Part shown: in pieces, positions 39,808-48,326 of the stretch
How the letters are laid out: each line of letters opens with the position of its first letter
Numbering within the stretch: the first letter of the stretch is position 1
Source of the DNA: Gammaproteobacteria bacterium
Lineage (GTDB): Bacteria; Pseudomonadota; Gammaproteobacteria; Enterobacterales; Kangiellaceae
Length of the DNA: 64,000 nt
Reading direction: 5' to 3'
Assembly: GCA_013372875.1 (NCBI GenBank)
Contig: JABXIW010000056.1
Location: 11,612-75,611, forward strand
Translations under genes and position numbers: made by a program
Notes under the pieces: generated by a model
The model's input: the letters and a program-made list of their open reading frames with translations, nothing else
The model's database searches: none
Told to the model about the DNA's origin: nothing

Positions 39808-41348
39808 TGCGGATAGAGCGAGCTATTCTCTTAAGGGTGTTTGAATTATTTGAGCGCTCCGCATTTAGTTTTACTCAAATCGCTGAGGCTTGCTCAATTA
39901 GCACTAGCACCGTTTCAGACTACTACCGAAAGTTTAAAGCTGCAAATTTAACTGTTGCAGAGTTAGATAAAAAAACTACTGATGAGTGGGAGGAAATATT
40001 TTATCAAGCTAAAGAAAACTATAAAAGTGATCAAGAGCCTGATTGGGATCTTATTCTAAAAGAAACAGAGAAAAAATATGGCACTACTCAAAAGGAATTT
40101 GAGAAGTATCAAGAAATCTATCCAAACGGTTACAAACGCTCCCGTTTCTTTGAGTTAGTAAAGAAAGAGCGATTAAAACGCAACTTAACCTCTAAGCTCC
40201 GTCGATATCCAGGCTATCTTATTGAAGTTGATTTTGCTGGTTCACAACCTTGGTATTTCGATACTGAAGGCAAAAAAGTAAAGCTCTGTATTTTTGTCGC
40301 AACCATTGATGATAGCGGAAAAATATTTGCTTTTGCCTGTCGAAATCAATCGACACGTGAATGGATCAGAGCCCATGTAGCAATGTTCGAATTTTACGGC
40401 GGGGTACCTGAAGTTGTCGTTTGCGATAATCTTAAGGCAGCCATAATAAAACTAGGCAAGCGACGACAACTTAATCGAGTGTATGCGGCATTAGCCAAGC
40501 ATTACGGTTTTACAGTAATGAATACTCGTCCTAGAAAACCAAAAGACAAAGCTCGCGTAGAGCGAGCGGTACGAATAATCAATGAGCGTATATTCACTGA
40601 TATGCGTAAGTTGAGCTTTTTTAGTTTCGATGAAGCTCAAAATTTTATTTCTCAAAAGCTATTCGAAATCAATGAGCGTAGCAGCAAAGGTGGCGATTGT
40701 CGTAATGTCCGATTTGACAAGTTAGATAAAGCTAAACTTAAGCCTAACCCTAAAGAACCATTCCAATACTTTGAGTGGATAAAGCCTAGAGTTGTAGGAC
40801 GAGATTGTTATCTGGCTGTTGAAGGACATTATTACTCTGTTCCTCGCAAACTATTCGGTAAAAAGCTTGAAACTAAATATAACAGCGATTTCATCTACTT
40901 CATAAATGAAGATGATAAGGAGCTGATTACCCATAAACGAAGCTATGAAGACGGTGGCTTTACATACATTGATAGCCATATACCTGAAAACTATAAGCGC
41001 TGGGGAGCTTGCAAACATGACTTTTTGGATTGGGCTGACAATATTGCAGCATCGCTTATAACCATTGTTGACCTGGCTTATCTTAATAAAGAGCCTATCG
41101 ATAAAGTTGCAGCTGAAAAGTGTGGCAAAATCCGAAAACTCTTTGATGATACGAATGACCAGTCAATATTCTTGGAGGCTTGTAATTACGCCACTTCAAA
41201 AGGTCGATTAAGCATTTCAGCCACGGATATCGAGTCTTTAATGCGGACTAAGCCTTGGCTTACGGAGGTTGATGAGGATTATCAACTGCCAATCCATCCA
41301 AACATTCGTCCTGAGTCCGACTTCTCAAACAGAGGAATACAATTATGA
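39804..41348 (+). CDS. istA: IS21-family DDE transposase, element copy 1
   Basis: The 514-residue protein has an N-terminal helix-turn-helix (ACSISTSTVSDYYRKF, about 30-45), an extra DNA-binding region, the RNase-H-like integrase core and a C-terminal beta domain. The catalytic triad can be placed at Asp143 (YLIEVDFAGSQPW), Asp208 (VVVCDNLKAAI) and Glu253 (KARVERAVR). Such enzymes cut and join the element ends, with IstB helping target choice. The gene overlaps its neighbours by 4 bp on both sides. It differs strongly from the copy at 54331. Confidence 0.9.
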   Translation: MMRIERAILLRVFELFERSAFSFTQIAEACSISTSTVSDYYRKFKAANLTVAELDKKTTDEWEEIFYQAKENYKSDQEPDWDLILKETEKKYGTTQKEFEKYQEIYPNGYKRSRFFELVKKERLKRNLTSKLRRYPGYLIEVDFAGSQPWYFDTEGKKVKLCIFVATIDDSGKIFAFACRNQSTREWIRAHVAMFEFYGGVPEVVVCDNLKAAIIKLGKRRQLNRVYAALAKHYGFTVMNTRPRKPKDKARVERAVRIINERIFTDMRKLSFFSFDEAQNFISQKLFEINERSSKGGDCRNVRFDKLDKAKLKPNPKEPFQYFEWIKPRVVGRDCYLAVEGHYYSVPRKLFGKKLETKYNSDFIYFINEDDKELITHKRSYEDGGFTYIDSHIPENYKRWGACKHDFLDWADNIAASLITIVDLAYLNKEPIDKVAAEKCGKIRKLFDDTNDQSIFLEACNYATSKGRLSISATDIESLMRTKPWLTEVDEDYQLPIHPNIRPESDFSNRGIQL

Positions 41349-42073
41349 ATAGTTCTGAACTTATTAAGTTATTGGAAGCGTTAAAGCTATTGGTAGTCAA
41401 ATCTCTTTATCAAAAAGATATCAAACGGATAGACAGGCACCAGATGAGTTTTGAGGAGCTGCTCACTTACTACTTGAGTGCTCAACTTGCTCACAATGAA
41501 AAGGTTGCATTTCAACGAGCAATTAGCCGCTCTAGGATCAAAGAAGTCACTGCCGATATTAGTGACATTCATTTTGATGTGGACAGATATGAGAATAAGG
41601 AGCAATTGCAATTATTAATTCAAGGTAATTGGATAGAACTTTTGCAGCATATTGTCTTAGAGGGAGCAACAGGCGTTGGTAAGAGCTGGATAGCTTCTGC
41701 ACTTGCAATTCTGGCCATTAAAATGAAAAAGCGCGTGCTATGGCTTCGCGTGCCTGAATTATTGGACACTCTGGAAATAAAGCGTAGTGAAGGCAGTCAT
41801 CTTAAATACCGCAGCTACTTATCTAAAATCCCTATTTTGGTGTTGGATGACTTTGGTCTTACGCCCTTAACAGCTCGTGCAAGACAAGATTTACTGGAAA
41901 TCGTTGAAGATCGATCTCAAAAAGGATCTTTAATTATTACCTCTCAACTTCCTCATGAAAAATGGCGCGATTATATTGGCGATAAAACCATAGGTGATGC
42001 TTTGGTCGATCGAATTTTAAGTCGAGCACACATCGTTAAGCTCTCAGGCAAATCACGCCGTACCGCAGATTAA
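41345..42073 (+). CDS. istB: IstB-type AAA+ ATPase, element copy 1
   Basis: The 242-residue protein is the ATP-dependent helper of IstA; it binds DNA and prepares the target. Walker A is GATGVGKS at 107-114, Walker B is ILVLDDFG, and sensor-like ITSQLPHEKWRDYIGD follows. The C-terminal RILSRAHIVKLSGKSRR matches the DnaC/IstB family end. Length is typical (about 245-260). It overlaps istA by 4 bp. Confidence 0.92.
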   Translation: MNSSELIKLLEALKLLVVKSLYQKDIKRIDRHQMSFEELLTYYLSAQLAHNEKVAFQRAISRSRIKEVTADISDIHFDVDRYENKEQLQLLIQGNWIELLQHIVLEGATGVGKSWIASALAILAIKMKKRVLWLRVPELLDTLEIKRSEGSHLKYRSYLSKIPILVLDDFGLTPLTARARQDLLEIVEDRSQKGSLIITSQLPHEKWRDYIGDKTIGDALVDRILSRAHIVKLSGKSRRTAD

Positions 42074-42089
42074 TTATTGGAGAACGAAT

Positions 42090-42842
42090 ATGAATATTTT
42101 ACAACCAAATGGCAAAGTTCGTCGCACGCAGATGACAATACCAACTCAAGATCTGTTCCTAAATCAGTATGAGCCTGATAATTTAGATTTAACTGCTGCT
42201 CAGAGGTTTTGTAATTATAGCCACCAAACCCTTCGAGAAGATTTAGATGCTATGGAGGCTCTAGAATCTCTTGGCATCGATGACTTTAATCTAATCGACC
42301 ACTTCTCACTGGGTTTTGCTAATGGCTCTTATCTGAAGCAGCTACCACACAGAGACTCCTTTGAAGGCGCCTATGAAAGGGGTACATTACAACGTCTTGG
42401 GATTACCAATGATATAGGACGATTTAATTTTCCTAAATCTATTGTCATCCCTGTGGTATTGGATATTAATTCTCTGTTCTATGGAGTCATTACTTATTGG
42501 CTTTATCCTAAAACCAAAGAGCTTCGATCTCGCTCTATAATTTGGAGTCAAAATGGGTTAGCTCTTTTTAATAAGCAAGCCGCTGATTACTACGAGCACC
42601 TTAATGTTACTAGTTCTCCTTTAACTGCTCTTAAGTTCATTCAAGCTGGTTATGACAACACCATAGCGATTGTGTCTAATGGCGCAACGGAGGACAGTTA
42701 TTATGATTTGATACATCGCTATCCTACAAAAAAGATTTCAATCATTGCTGACAGCTCTATCGATGATGAGATATTCAGAGTTCAGTTGAAATCTGCTTGC
42801 TTATCACTTGGGATCAGCATTAAGGAATTCATGAATGAATAA
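42090..42842 (+). CDS. TOPRIM-like protein with degenerate active site, element copy 1
   Basis: The 250-residue protein has the primase-type N-terminal TOPRIM pattern: RGTLQRLGITNDIGRFNFPKSIVIPV followed later by SSPLTALKFIQAG where active relatives have an EGPxDAL motif, and IIADSSIDDEIF where they have DxDxxG. The glutamate and the paired aspartates of the catalytic site are missing or displaced. I therefore read it as a TOPRIM-fold protein without nuclease or primase chemistry. It sits between istB and the tyrosine recombinase in both elements, which points to a structural or regulatory role in transposition. Confidence 0.55.
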   Translation: MNILQPNGKVRRTQMTIPTQDLFLNQYEPDNLDLTAAQRFCNYSHQTLREDLDAMEALESLGIDDFNLIDHFSLGFANGSYLKQLPHRDSFEGAYERGTLQRLGITNDIGRFNFPKSIVIPVVLDINSLFYGVITYWLYPKTKELRSRSIIWSQNGLALFNKQAADYYEHLNVTSSPLTALKFIQAGYDNTIAIVSNGATEDSYYDLIHRYPTKKISIIADSSIDDEIFRVQLKSACLSLGISIKEFMNE

Positions 42843-43818
42843 CCATGATTGTAAAACACTAATCGCATGCCTGAAGTTCTATTTAGAGGACTGTCTTGCA
42901 TGCGGCGAGTCTTCACGTACTGTTGAAGGTAAAGAGTCGAATCTAAATAACTTCCTCAAATTCTGCTTCGCAGAGGATGTGGAGCATATCAAAGATGTGG
43001 ATAAGCATTTGGCTGAAAAATATCGCCGATATCTTAATTCTTATCGTCAGCCGTTCAATGAGCAACCTCTTAGTAAGGGAACCATCCGTAATAAGTTAAC
43101 CGCAGTAAAGACCTTTTGCGAAAGACTTTATTACCATGAAATAACGCCAAACAATATTTTGGAGAAGTTTAGGTTACCTAAAAGGGGGAAGCGGCTTCCC
43201 ACCGGTTATTTTACCTTAGAAGAGCTTTCTAAGATGTACTATCAAGCTTCCTTGTGTGGCTGGAAAGGTATTCGTGATATAGCAGTATTAGAAACCTATT
43301 TTGGAAGCGCTATCCGTTGCATGGAGTTAGCGAATTTAGATATTCAAGATGTTGATTTTAAGAGTAACTTGCTCACTGTCAGGCAGGGTAAAGGTGATAA
43401 AGATAGGCGAGTTCCTATTACGGACAGAACTTGTTATCAGATAGAGCGATATTTAATTCATGTTAGGCCGAAGCTAGCTCATGCTAATTCGGGAAAGGCG
43501 TTATTTTTGCCCAATGATGGCAAGCGCTATCGAAAACATCAGCTAACTTATTTAGTGAATAAATATAAGCGTAAGATTGGGATAAACAGGCGTGGTGCCT
43601 GTAATTTGCTTCGTCATGCCACTGCAACTTTAATGCATGAACACGGTGCCGATATAAGAGATCTTCAAGAGATGTTGGGACATGCAGATATCTCGACAAC
43701 CCAGGTTTACACTCACGTTTCACCCAACAAGTTAAAGGAGGTTTACTTTAAAACACACCCGTATGCAATTAATCCAATCAGAGGAGAAAGCCATGAAAGT
43801 CCCACAACGATCACTTGA
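42835..43818 (+). CDS. Tyrosine recombinase, element copy 1 (NxxR variant)
   Basis: The 327-residue protein has an N-terminal SAM-like core-binding domain (about 10-105) and a catalytic domain. Residues in place are Arg161 (SAIRCMEL), Lys186 (QGKGDKDRR), Arg260, His283 (LGHADIS) and the nucleophile Tyr292 (QVYTHV). The first histidine of the HxxR box is replaced by Asn257 (CNLLRH), and the copy at 57361 has the same change. It overlaps the preceding gene by 8 bp. It could resolve or circularise the element, or mediate site-specific inversion. Confidence 0.88.
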   Translation: MNNHDCKTLIACLKFYLEDCLACGESSRTVEGKESNLNNFLKFCFAEDVEHIKDVDKHLAEKYRRYLNSYRQPFNEQPLSKGTIRNKLTAVKTFCERLYYHEITPNNILEKFRLPKRGKRLPTGYFTLEELSKMYYQASLCGWKGIRDIAVLETYFGSAIRCMELANLDIQDVDFKSNLLTVRQGKGDKDRRVPITDRTCYQIERYLIHVRPKLAHANSGKALFLPNDGKRYRKHQLTYLVNKYKRKIGINRRGACNLLRHATATLMHEHGADIRDLQEMLGHADISTTQVYTHVSPNKLKEVYFKTHPYAINPIRGESHESPTTIT

Positions 43819-44020
43819 GCAGTATATGGAGTTATTCAAAAAAGTGGAGGCAAAGCCAGAACTGTATGCACTTGCTAAAAAAGTTTTAGGCTCTGATGAC
43901 GCTGCAAGTATTTGGTTAATTTCAAATCACGATAGATTAGAAGGCCAAGCGCCTATCAATTGTGATGAAGAGAAGGTTATTAACATCTTATTAGCCATCG
44001 AGCATGGCAATTATTTATGA
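43793..44020 (+). CDS. DUF2384-like (MbcA/ParS/Xre-type) orphan antitoxin
   Basis: From the ATG at 43793, preceded by GAGGAGAAAG, the product has 75 residues. ALAKKVLGSDDAASIWLIS followed by VINILLAIEHGNYL resembles the C-terminal toxin-binding domain of Xre/MbcA/ParS antitoxins (fG-x3-A-x2-WL and V-x3-L-x-IE-x-G). A longer frame starts at 43763 inside the recombinase gene without a ribosome site. No RES-domain toxin lies next to it. It overlaps the recombinase by 26 bp and is probably translated from the same transcript. Confidence 0.55.
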   Translation: MKVPQRSLEQYMELFKKVEAKPELYALAKKVLGSDDAASIWLISNHDRLEGQAPINCDEEKVINILLAIEHGNYL

Positions 44021-44107
44021 GGTGTTTAATTAAATATTCGTAGCTCTTGCGATTTTTACAATGTATTATCTCACGTCTAATTTTTATACTTTATAAATAA
44101 GAACATT

Positions 44108-45250
44108 ATGGAAGTTGACTTATATAATTTTGATCATGGATTCTCGCAAGAGAAAGATTTTCAAATAGGTGGTTATAAAATCAGAGTCACTAGCCAGCAT
44201 TGTGACAATCTGAAAGTGCTGCCAAGACGTGGGAAGACTGCTTTTATTTGCGATGAGAATGGCAATAGAGCTATTGAGCGTATTGAAGCTGTGGAAGGCC
44301 ATGCTGCTGTAACGGCCACGCTTATCATTGATGAAAACTCGGTCACAGAATCCAAAATATACCAGAGTGGTGAAGGTAAAGATTCTATTCATGATTTTGT
44401 GTTGGTACTCTCTTTTTTGACGGGGAGGCGTGTCTGTATTGAAAGTGAGCTTGAACTAGCGGATTCTAAACAGTACTTGGATCCTGTTGTCTCCAAAAAC
44501 TTCTTTTATAATCCCTTAATAGATATCAATAAAGGGTTAGATAAAATAGCAAGTAATAATTTGGGTACTGTGTTTTACAACTTAGTGCATGCTAGAACTT
44601 TATATGATCTACCTGCTATGTGTTTTTATACTAGCTCAGTTTGTGAAGTTCTTTCTACAAGAGTTTGTAAGGAAAAAGGCTATACGAAGTACCCATTAAA
44701 AGTTTCCGAGCATAGTATAAGAAACAAAGTTTCAGCAAAGTTAAAAAGTAGTGTTCTAGAACGAGCTAAAGCTCTAGTATTAAGAATGCTTGATGCAGAG
44801 AACTATACGGATGATATTTTAGATGATTTAGTTAGCAGAGTTAGCATTCCTACTTCACCATCGGCTATATATAAAATGGAGAAATTTCTGGCCGAATTAA
44901 AGCTTTTCCCTGAAGCTCCAACAAAAGAAGATAAGAAGAGGCTAAAACATTTAAATAAAGCAAGGAACAGTATTGTTCATACTGGTGATGTGTTAACGAT
45001 GGAAGGAATGAGTTTTAGTAGAAGAGCTGAGGTTACAATAACAATAACTATATTACTTTTATCAATATCCGAATTATATTTTGCTAAGCATATTTTTGAA
45101 ATTACTGACTTCTTGATTCAAAAAGAAGAGAGTGAAATTAAAAAGTATTTTATATCAGGTGAATTCAGAGGAGGAAAAGTTTTTGAAGAATCATATGAGG
45201 ACTTCATCAGCAGAGTAGAAAAAACTTGGGTTGAAGAAGGGGTGATTTAG
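44108..45250 (+). CDS. Protein with C-terminal HEPN-type motif, unknown function
   Basis: The 380-residue protein begins with a beta-rich region and ends in a helical domain containing KARNSIVHTGD at about residue 285. The R-x4-H form is the signature of HEPN nucleases (RNases in many toxin and defence systems). I do not recognise the N-terminal region. It lies alone between the transposition operon and a toxin-antitoxin pair, in cargo position. An RNase role in defence is possible, but a non-catalytic HEPN cannot be excluded. Confidence 0.5.
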   Translation: MEVDLYNFDHGFSQEKDFQIGGYKIRVTSQHCDNLKVLPRRGKTAFICDENGNRAIERIEAVEGHAAVTATLIIDENSVTESKIYQSGEGKDSIHDFVLVLSFLTGRRVCIESELELADSKQYLDPVVSKNFFYNPLIDINKGLDKIASNNLGTVFYNLVHARTLYDLPAMCFYTSSVCEVLSTRVCKEKGYTKYPLKVSEHSIRNKVSAKLKSSVLERAKALVLRMLDAENYTDDILDDLVSRVSIPTSPSAIYKMEKFLAELKLFPEAPTKEDKKRLKHLNKARNSIVHTGDVLTMEGMSFSRRAEVTITITILLLSISELYFAKHIFEITDFLIQKEESEIKKYFISGEFRGGKVFEESYEDFISRVEKTWVEEGVI

Positions 45251-45287
45251 TTAGTAGTGTTAAGGAAAGCTTAGATTTAAGGAATAT

Positions 45288-45779
45288 TTAAAATAACTGT
45301 TTTATCGTTTTGATTGGTAGAAATAGTCTATTTGGATCTGATGGTAATGGCGTAAAGCCATAATTCAAATAAAAATCGCGAGCACCTTCTTTAGCATCGA
45401 CAAAGCAAGCTGCCGCTCCAGCAATTTCCGATAACTCAACAACCTTGCGCAAAGCGTTGCTCAGTAAGTGAGCGCCGTAACCGTTACCTTGGTATTCTTG
45501 ATTGACTCCTAGCCGAGCTAAGTTCACCCCTGGCATATTGGTTTTATATTTTTTTGCAAAAGCTTCAGGAAGGGCATCAGATGCTACGGTACAAACCACT
45601 AAAGTATAAAAGCCAAGGATGGCTCTTTTTGTTTCATCGGAGTGCAAAACATAAGTGCGTGACTTAGATTGACTCTGAGCTTGAAACGCAAAGGTTTTTA
45701 AGAACAAATTCAGTGATTCAGAGCCGCAATCAAAATCGTCTCTGTTGAATGCCCGCGATAGCGGGCTAATGTTAAGCAA
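45288..45779 (-). CDS. GNAT-family acetyltransferase toxin (TacT-like)
   Basis: The 163-residue protein starts with FNRDDFDCGSESLNLFLK, the conserved opening of GNAT toxins paired with DUF1778 antitoxins. EYQGNGYGAHLL is the acetyl-CoA loop (Q-x-G-x-G/A) and FYLNYGF carries the catalytic-region tyrosine. These toxins acetylate the amino group of charged tRNAs and stop translation. The gene overlaps its antitoxin by 8 bp and is read from the same promoter. Confidence 0.9.
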   Translation of the reverse strand: MLNISPLSRAFNRDDFDCGSESLNLFLKTFAFQAQSQSKSRTYVLHSDETKRAILGFYTLVVCTVASDALPEAFAKKYKTNMPGVNLARLGVNQEYQGNGYGAHLLSNALRKVVELSEIAGAAACFVDAKEGARDFYLNYGFTPLPSDPNRLFLPIKTIKQLF

Positions 45780-46050
45780 GACCTATATCTCTTGAGCGAG
45801 CAATAGCTGCTTTGAGCTTTGCATTCGGATCTTGAGGGTTATCAATAGCGTCAAAGAACACCTCGGCATCGGCCATGGTTAATTGCACTACAGAGTCACG
45901 CTCAATGATTTCACGAGCTTTGGCTAATGCAGCTTGCACAATAAAGTCATTCAACTGAGAGCCTACTAAGTCCGCCGCAGCTTGAATGTCATCTTTAATG
46001 TGTTTTGGTACTCGCGCAGTGATGCGATCACGTTCTTGAGTAGTAGCCAT
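45772..46050 (-). CDS. DUF1778 antitoxin (TacA-like)
   Basis: The 92-residue protein has a ribbon-helix-helix start (DRITARVPKHIKDDIQAAA) and a C-terminal toxin-binding tail with LTMADAEVFFDAIDNP, both typical of DUF1778 proteins. It binds the GNAT toxin and represses the operon. It is the first gene of the pair; a good promoter and two operator palindromes lie just upstream. Confidence 0.92.
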   Translation of the reverse strand: MATTQERDRITARVPKHIKDDIQAAADLVGSQLNDFIVQAALAKAREIIERDSVVQLTMADAEVFFDAIDNPQDPNAKLKAAIARSRDIGLA

Positions 46051-46083
46051 AATATACCTCGTTTCAATAACTTATCTGGCAAT

Positions 46084-46133
46084 GGTGCCAAATTGACACC
46101 GCTATTATAGCAATGCGGTGCCAGAATGTCACC
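46084..46133 (-). promoter_or_regulatory. Promoter and twin operators of the GNAT/DUF1778 pair
   Basis: Two similar 17-bp palindromes, GGTGCCAAATTGACACC (46084-46100) and GGTGCCAGAATGTCACC (46117-46133), lie 33 bp apart centre to centre. On the minus strand a TATAAT (46109-46104) and a GTGACA (46132-46127) are separated by 17 bp, a near-ideal promoter. The upstream palindrome covers the -35 and the other lies downstream of the -10, so antitoxin binding should block transcription. Confidence 0.75.
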
Positions 46134-46201
46134 ACATAATATAAATCATAATATGGATTGATTCCGTAGTAACTTCCAAATACACTTCAAACCGTTACCA
46201 A

Positions 46202-46212
46202 TGCTCTTTAAC
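46202..46212 (+). promoter_or_regulatory. boxA-like sequence upstream of orphan tip 2
   Basis: TGCTCTTTAAC matches the core of the rRNA antitermination boxA (TGCTCTTTAACAA). It lies 67 bp before the start of the RHS core-end repeat. A related GGTTCTTTAACAAA is found 19 bp before copy 3 (63941-63954). Function is speculative. Confidence 0.3.
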
Positions 46213-46278
46213 TTATTGAAAACCTTGTGCTTTCGTCAGCTTCCCTAGCTCTAGTGCACTTGTAATTTTTTGCACCCA

Positions 46279-46310
46279 TTCATATGAATGGACGCGCGTA
46301 TGATTACAAT
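46279..46310 (+). repeat. RHS core-end repeat, copy 2 (orphan tip)
   Basis: The repeat starts at TTCATATGAATGG and agrees with copy 1 at 31 of 32 bases and with copy 3 over all 28 visible bases. Sequence upstream of it is unrelated to the RHS gene, so the similarity begins abruptly here. Confidence 0.88.
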
Positions 46311-47306
46311 CTTGGGCGATTCCTATCGGTTGACCCCTTTATCCAAGAGCCTGGTAATTCGCAATCAATGAATCCATATAGTTATATTTTGAATAACCCC
46401 CTTAGTGGCACCGACCCAACTGGGTACAAGAGATGTGAAGATGGGAAATCCGGTTGCGCAGCAGGTTTTGGCTGGACAACTGTGTATAAGAGAGGAGACA
46501 GCAAAGGCATATCAATTGCACTGAAGAATGGAGCAAAAGTTAATGTTAATTCTAATGCTTTGAACAACAAAGATATAAGCAAAGCTATTGAAGATATTGA
46601 CCTGAAAGATGTGGAAAGTATAAGTATTTATGATAGTCCAGATATTGTAGGGGGAAATGGTGTGATTTCTGTTTCAGGAGGTACAAAAGTTAAAACTAGC
46701 GGTAAAGCGTGGGTTACTGATGTAGTTTATGATAAAGATTTAAGTCTAGAAACTTTAGATAGCCTAGAGAGCCACTGGAATGATATGTACTCAAAAGATG
46801 AAGTTAGTGGATTAGATTGGTTGACAGCAACAGATAAAATTTGGGATGCACAAGGAGAACACTTTAAAAGACGTCAGCAAATCATGGCTGATTCAATTGA
46901 AGAGATGAGGCGTGATCGAGCAAGAAACCAATTGCAGATGGAGGCTATGATGATTGTTGGAGCTCTATCATCTCCCGCTGCTCTAGCAGCATTGCCAGAA
47001 GGATGGCTAGGATATATGGGAGCTCAAGGCATTGCGGCTATGAATGCTACTAAGAATACTGTTCAAGCCTCAACTCACGCCGCAAAAGAGTACGCGAAAA
47101 GAAATGCGTCCGATTTGTGTAAAGCAGGAGGTTTAGCTGTAGCCATATGTAACGCAGGCGTTGTAAAACCTAACCCCAATCTCCTAGGTACAGCAGATGA
47201 CCTTGCGTCAGGAATAAGACAGATTTCTACTATAAGAAGAACTTCTCAGCAGGCTAAGGAAGTTGACAAGATTATTCGTCAAACTCCTCGTTTGATAAAA
47301 AAATGA
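46284..47306 (+). CDS. Orphan RHS toxin tip (core end plus alternative C-terminal domain)
   Basis: The frame of 340 codons starts inside the RHS core (MNGRAYDYNLGRFLSVDPF, then QSMNPYSYILNNPL and GTDPTGY) and continues with a tip unrelated to tip 1. The tip has a beta-rich segment, a helical part and a hydrophobic stretch (ALSSPAALAALPEGWLGYM) and ends RQTPRLIKK. I do not recognise the toxin activity, and the end is abrupt, so the toxin may be shortened. Without promoter and signal peptide it is probably silent until recombination fuses it to the main RHS gene. It overlaps the next gene by 4 bp, which supports a toxin-immunity coupling. Confidence 0.7.
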   Translation: MNGRAYDYNLGRFLSVDPFIQEPGNSQSMNPYSYILNNPLSGTDPTGYKRCEDGKSGCAAGFGWTTVYKRGDSKGISIALKNGAKVNVNSNALNNKDISKAIEDIDLKDVESISIYDSPDIVGGNGVISVSGGTKVKTSGKAWVTDVVYDKDLSLETLDSLESHWNDMYSKDEVSGLDWLTATDKIWDAQGEHFKRRQQIMADSIEEMRRDRARNQLQMEAMMIVGALSSPAALAALPEGWLGYMGAQGIAAMNATKNTVQASTHAAKEYAKRNASDLCKAGGLAVAICNAGVVKPNPNLLGTADDLASGIRQISTIRRTSQQAKEVDKIIRQTPRLIKK

Positions 47307-47866
47307 TTATGGATAACCATCTAGATAGGAAGTGGAACAAAGCAGTTGAGCTAGTTCGGGCGAGAGAGCTGGATGCTGCGTTGTTCCTTTTTAAGTCATT
47401 AGCAGCAGAAGGAGAGAAGGCGGCTTATAGAGAAATTGCTAGAATTCACGAAAAACAGGGAGCTTACAAACAAGCTAAAGACTGGTATTTTAAGGCTATT
47501 GATGATGCAGATGATATTGAGGGTTGCATTGCATTAGCGAGGCTAAGTTATTTGGGGAAGGGAGTACCGAAATCAACCATGGTAGCGTTAGAGTATTTGG
47601 ATATGATTGAAGCTAATGAAAATCATAAAGCTTTTTTGCTGAAAGGAAGAATTCACGCACTCGAGGGAAACTATAGTGATGCTGAAATATATTATAAGAA
47701 ATCTTATGAACTAGGTAACATTGTCGCACTAAGTGAAATGGCTAGCCTACATTACAAAGAGGGGAAGTACTTAAAGTGGATATTAAGAAAAATAATTTCC
47801 GCAGTGCTATCATTCAAAATAGCAAGAAAAGATAAATATAGTGAATTTATAAGAATAAATTTATGA
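47303..47866 (+). CDS. Sel1/TPR-repeat protein, probable immunity protein of tip 2
   Basis: The 187-residue protein contains about four Sel1-like repeats (AYREIARIHEKQGAYKQAKD, CIALARLSYLGKGVPKS and similar), which form a superhelix that binds other proteins. It starts inside the stop of the tip gene (ATGA), as expected for the immunity partner. Which part of the toxin it binds cannot be told. The C-terminus (WILRKIISAVLSFKIARK) is amphipathic and basic. Confidence 0.55.
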   Translation: MIMDNHLDRKWNKAVELVRARELDAALFLFKSLAAEGEKAAYREIARIHEKQGAYKQAKDWYFKAIDDADDIEGCIALARLSYLGKGVPKSTMVALEYLDMIEANENHKAFLLKGRIHALEGNYSDAEIYYKKSYELGNIVALSEMASLHYKEGKYLKWILRKIISAVLSFKIARKDKYSEFIRINL

Positions 47867-48156
47867 AGAAAGTAGCGTTATTAATTATTACTCTAATTTT
47901 TATTGCTTTGATCATTTTTGAGCTTAGTGGGAAACTCCATAATTCAAAAATACTAGAAGCTACTGTGATTAGAGTTAACTATTATAGATCGATTACGTTA
48001 ACGGTTGAATTAAAGAGCGGTCGTACCTTTGATGTTTCTGCACCTAAAATCGATGTAGGGCGAAAGATTAAATTGAGTTGTTTTAATGGACTGATAACTA
48101 AAAAGTTGTATTGTGATTATATTTTCCAAAAAATTGATGACTCAAATAGTAAATGA
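47863..48156 (+). CDS. Small membrane-anchored protein, third gene of the tip-2 cassette
   Basis: The 97-residue protein has one N-terminal membrane helix (VALLIITLIFIALIIFEL) and a short soluble beta-like domain with one cysteine pair. It overlaps the Sel1 gene by 4 bp. It may be a second immunity factor or part of the toxin module; no family is recognised. Confidence 0.45.
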   Translation: MKKVALLIITLIFIALIIFELSGKLHNSKILEATVIRVNYYRSITLTVELKSGRTFDVSAPKIDVGRKIKLSCFNGLITKKLYCDYIFQKIDDSNSK

Positions 48157-48170
48157 TTCGGATTTATTTT

Positions 48171-48197
48171 AAAGCCATCTTTTGATGGCTTTTCTTT
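48171..48197 (+). terminator. Terminator after the tip-2 cassette
   Basis: AAAGCCATC and GATGGCTTT form a 9-bp stem with a TTTT loop, followed by TCTTT. It shares GGCTTTTCTTTG with the terminator after tip 1, and likewise lies just before a phased array. Confidence 0.82.
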
Positions 48198-48206
48198 GAC
48201 TCAAAT

Positions 48207-48280
48207 TGGTCAATTTATACCAGCAGGCTGGTCAAGGTATTTTGGATTTGATGGTCAGGTTATTCTGGTTTTGTGGTCAA
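48207..48280. repeat. Four-site phased array (TGGTCA type), candidate mobile-element end
   Basis: TGGTCAA, TGGTCAA, TGGTCAG and TGGTCAA start at 48207, 48229, 48252 and 48274, spaced 22, 23 and 22 bp. The core differs from the TCCA and TCCGA arrays elsewhere in the window, but the phasing is the same. The orientation is not clear because the spacing is almost symmetric. It begins 10 bases after a terminator. Confidence 0.5.
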
Positions 48281-48326
48281 ATGTTACTTACAATTACCGC
48301 AAATAAAATTAATAAAAGATATTGAA

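Noticed and set aside
43484..43723. 79-codon minus-strand frame inside the tyrosine recombinase gene
   Set aside because: It is antisense to the conserved catalytic domain and is a shadow frame.
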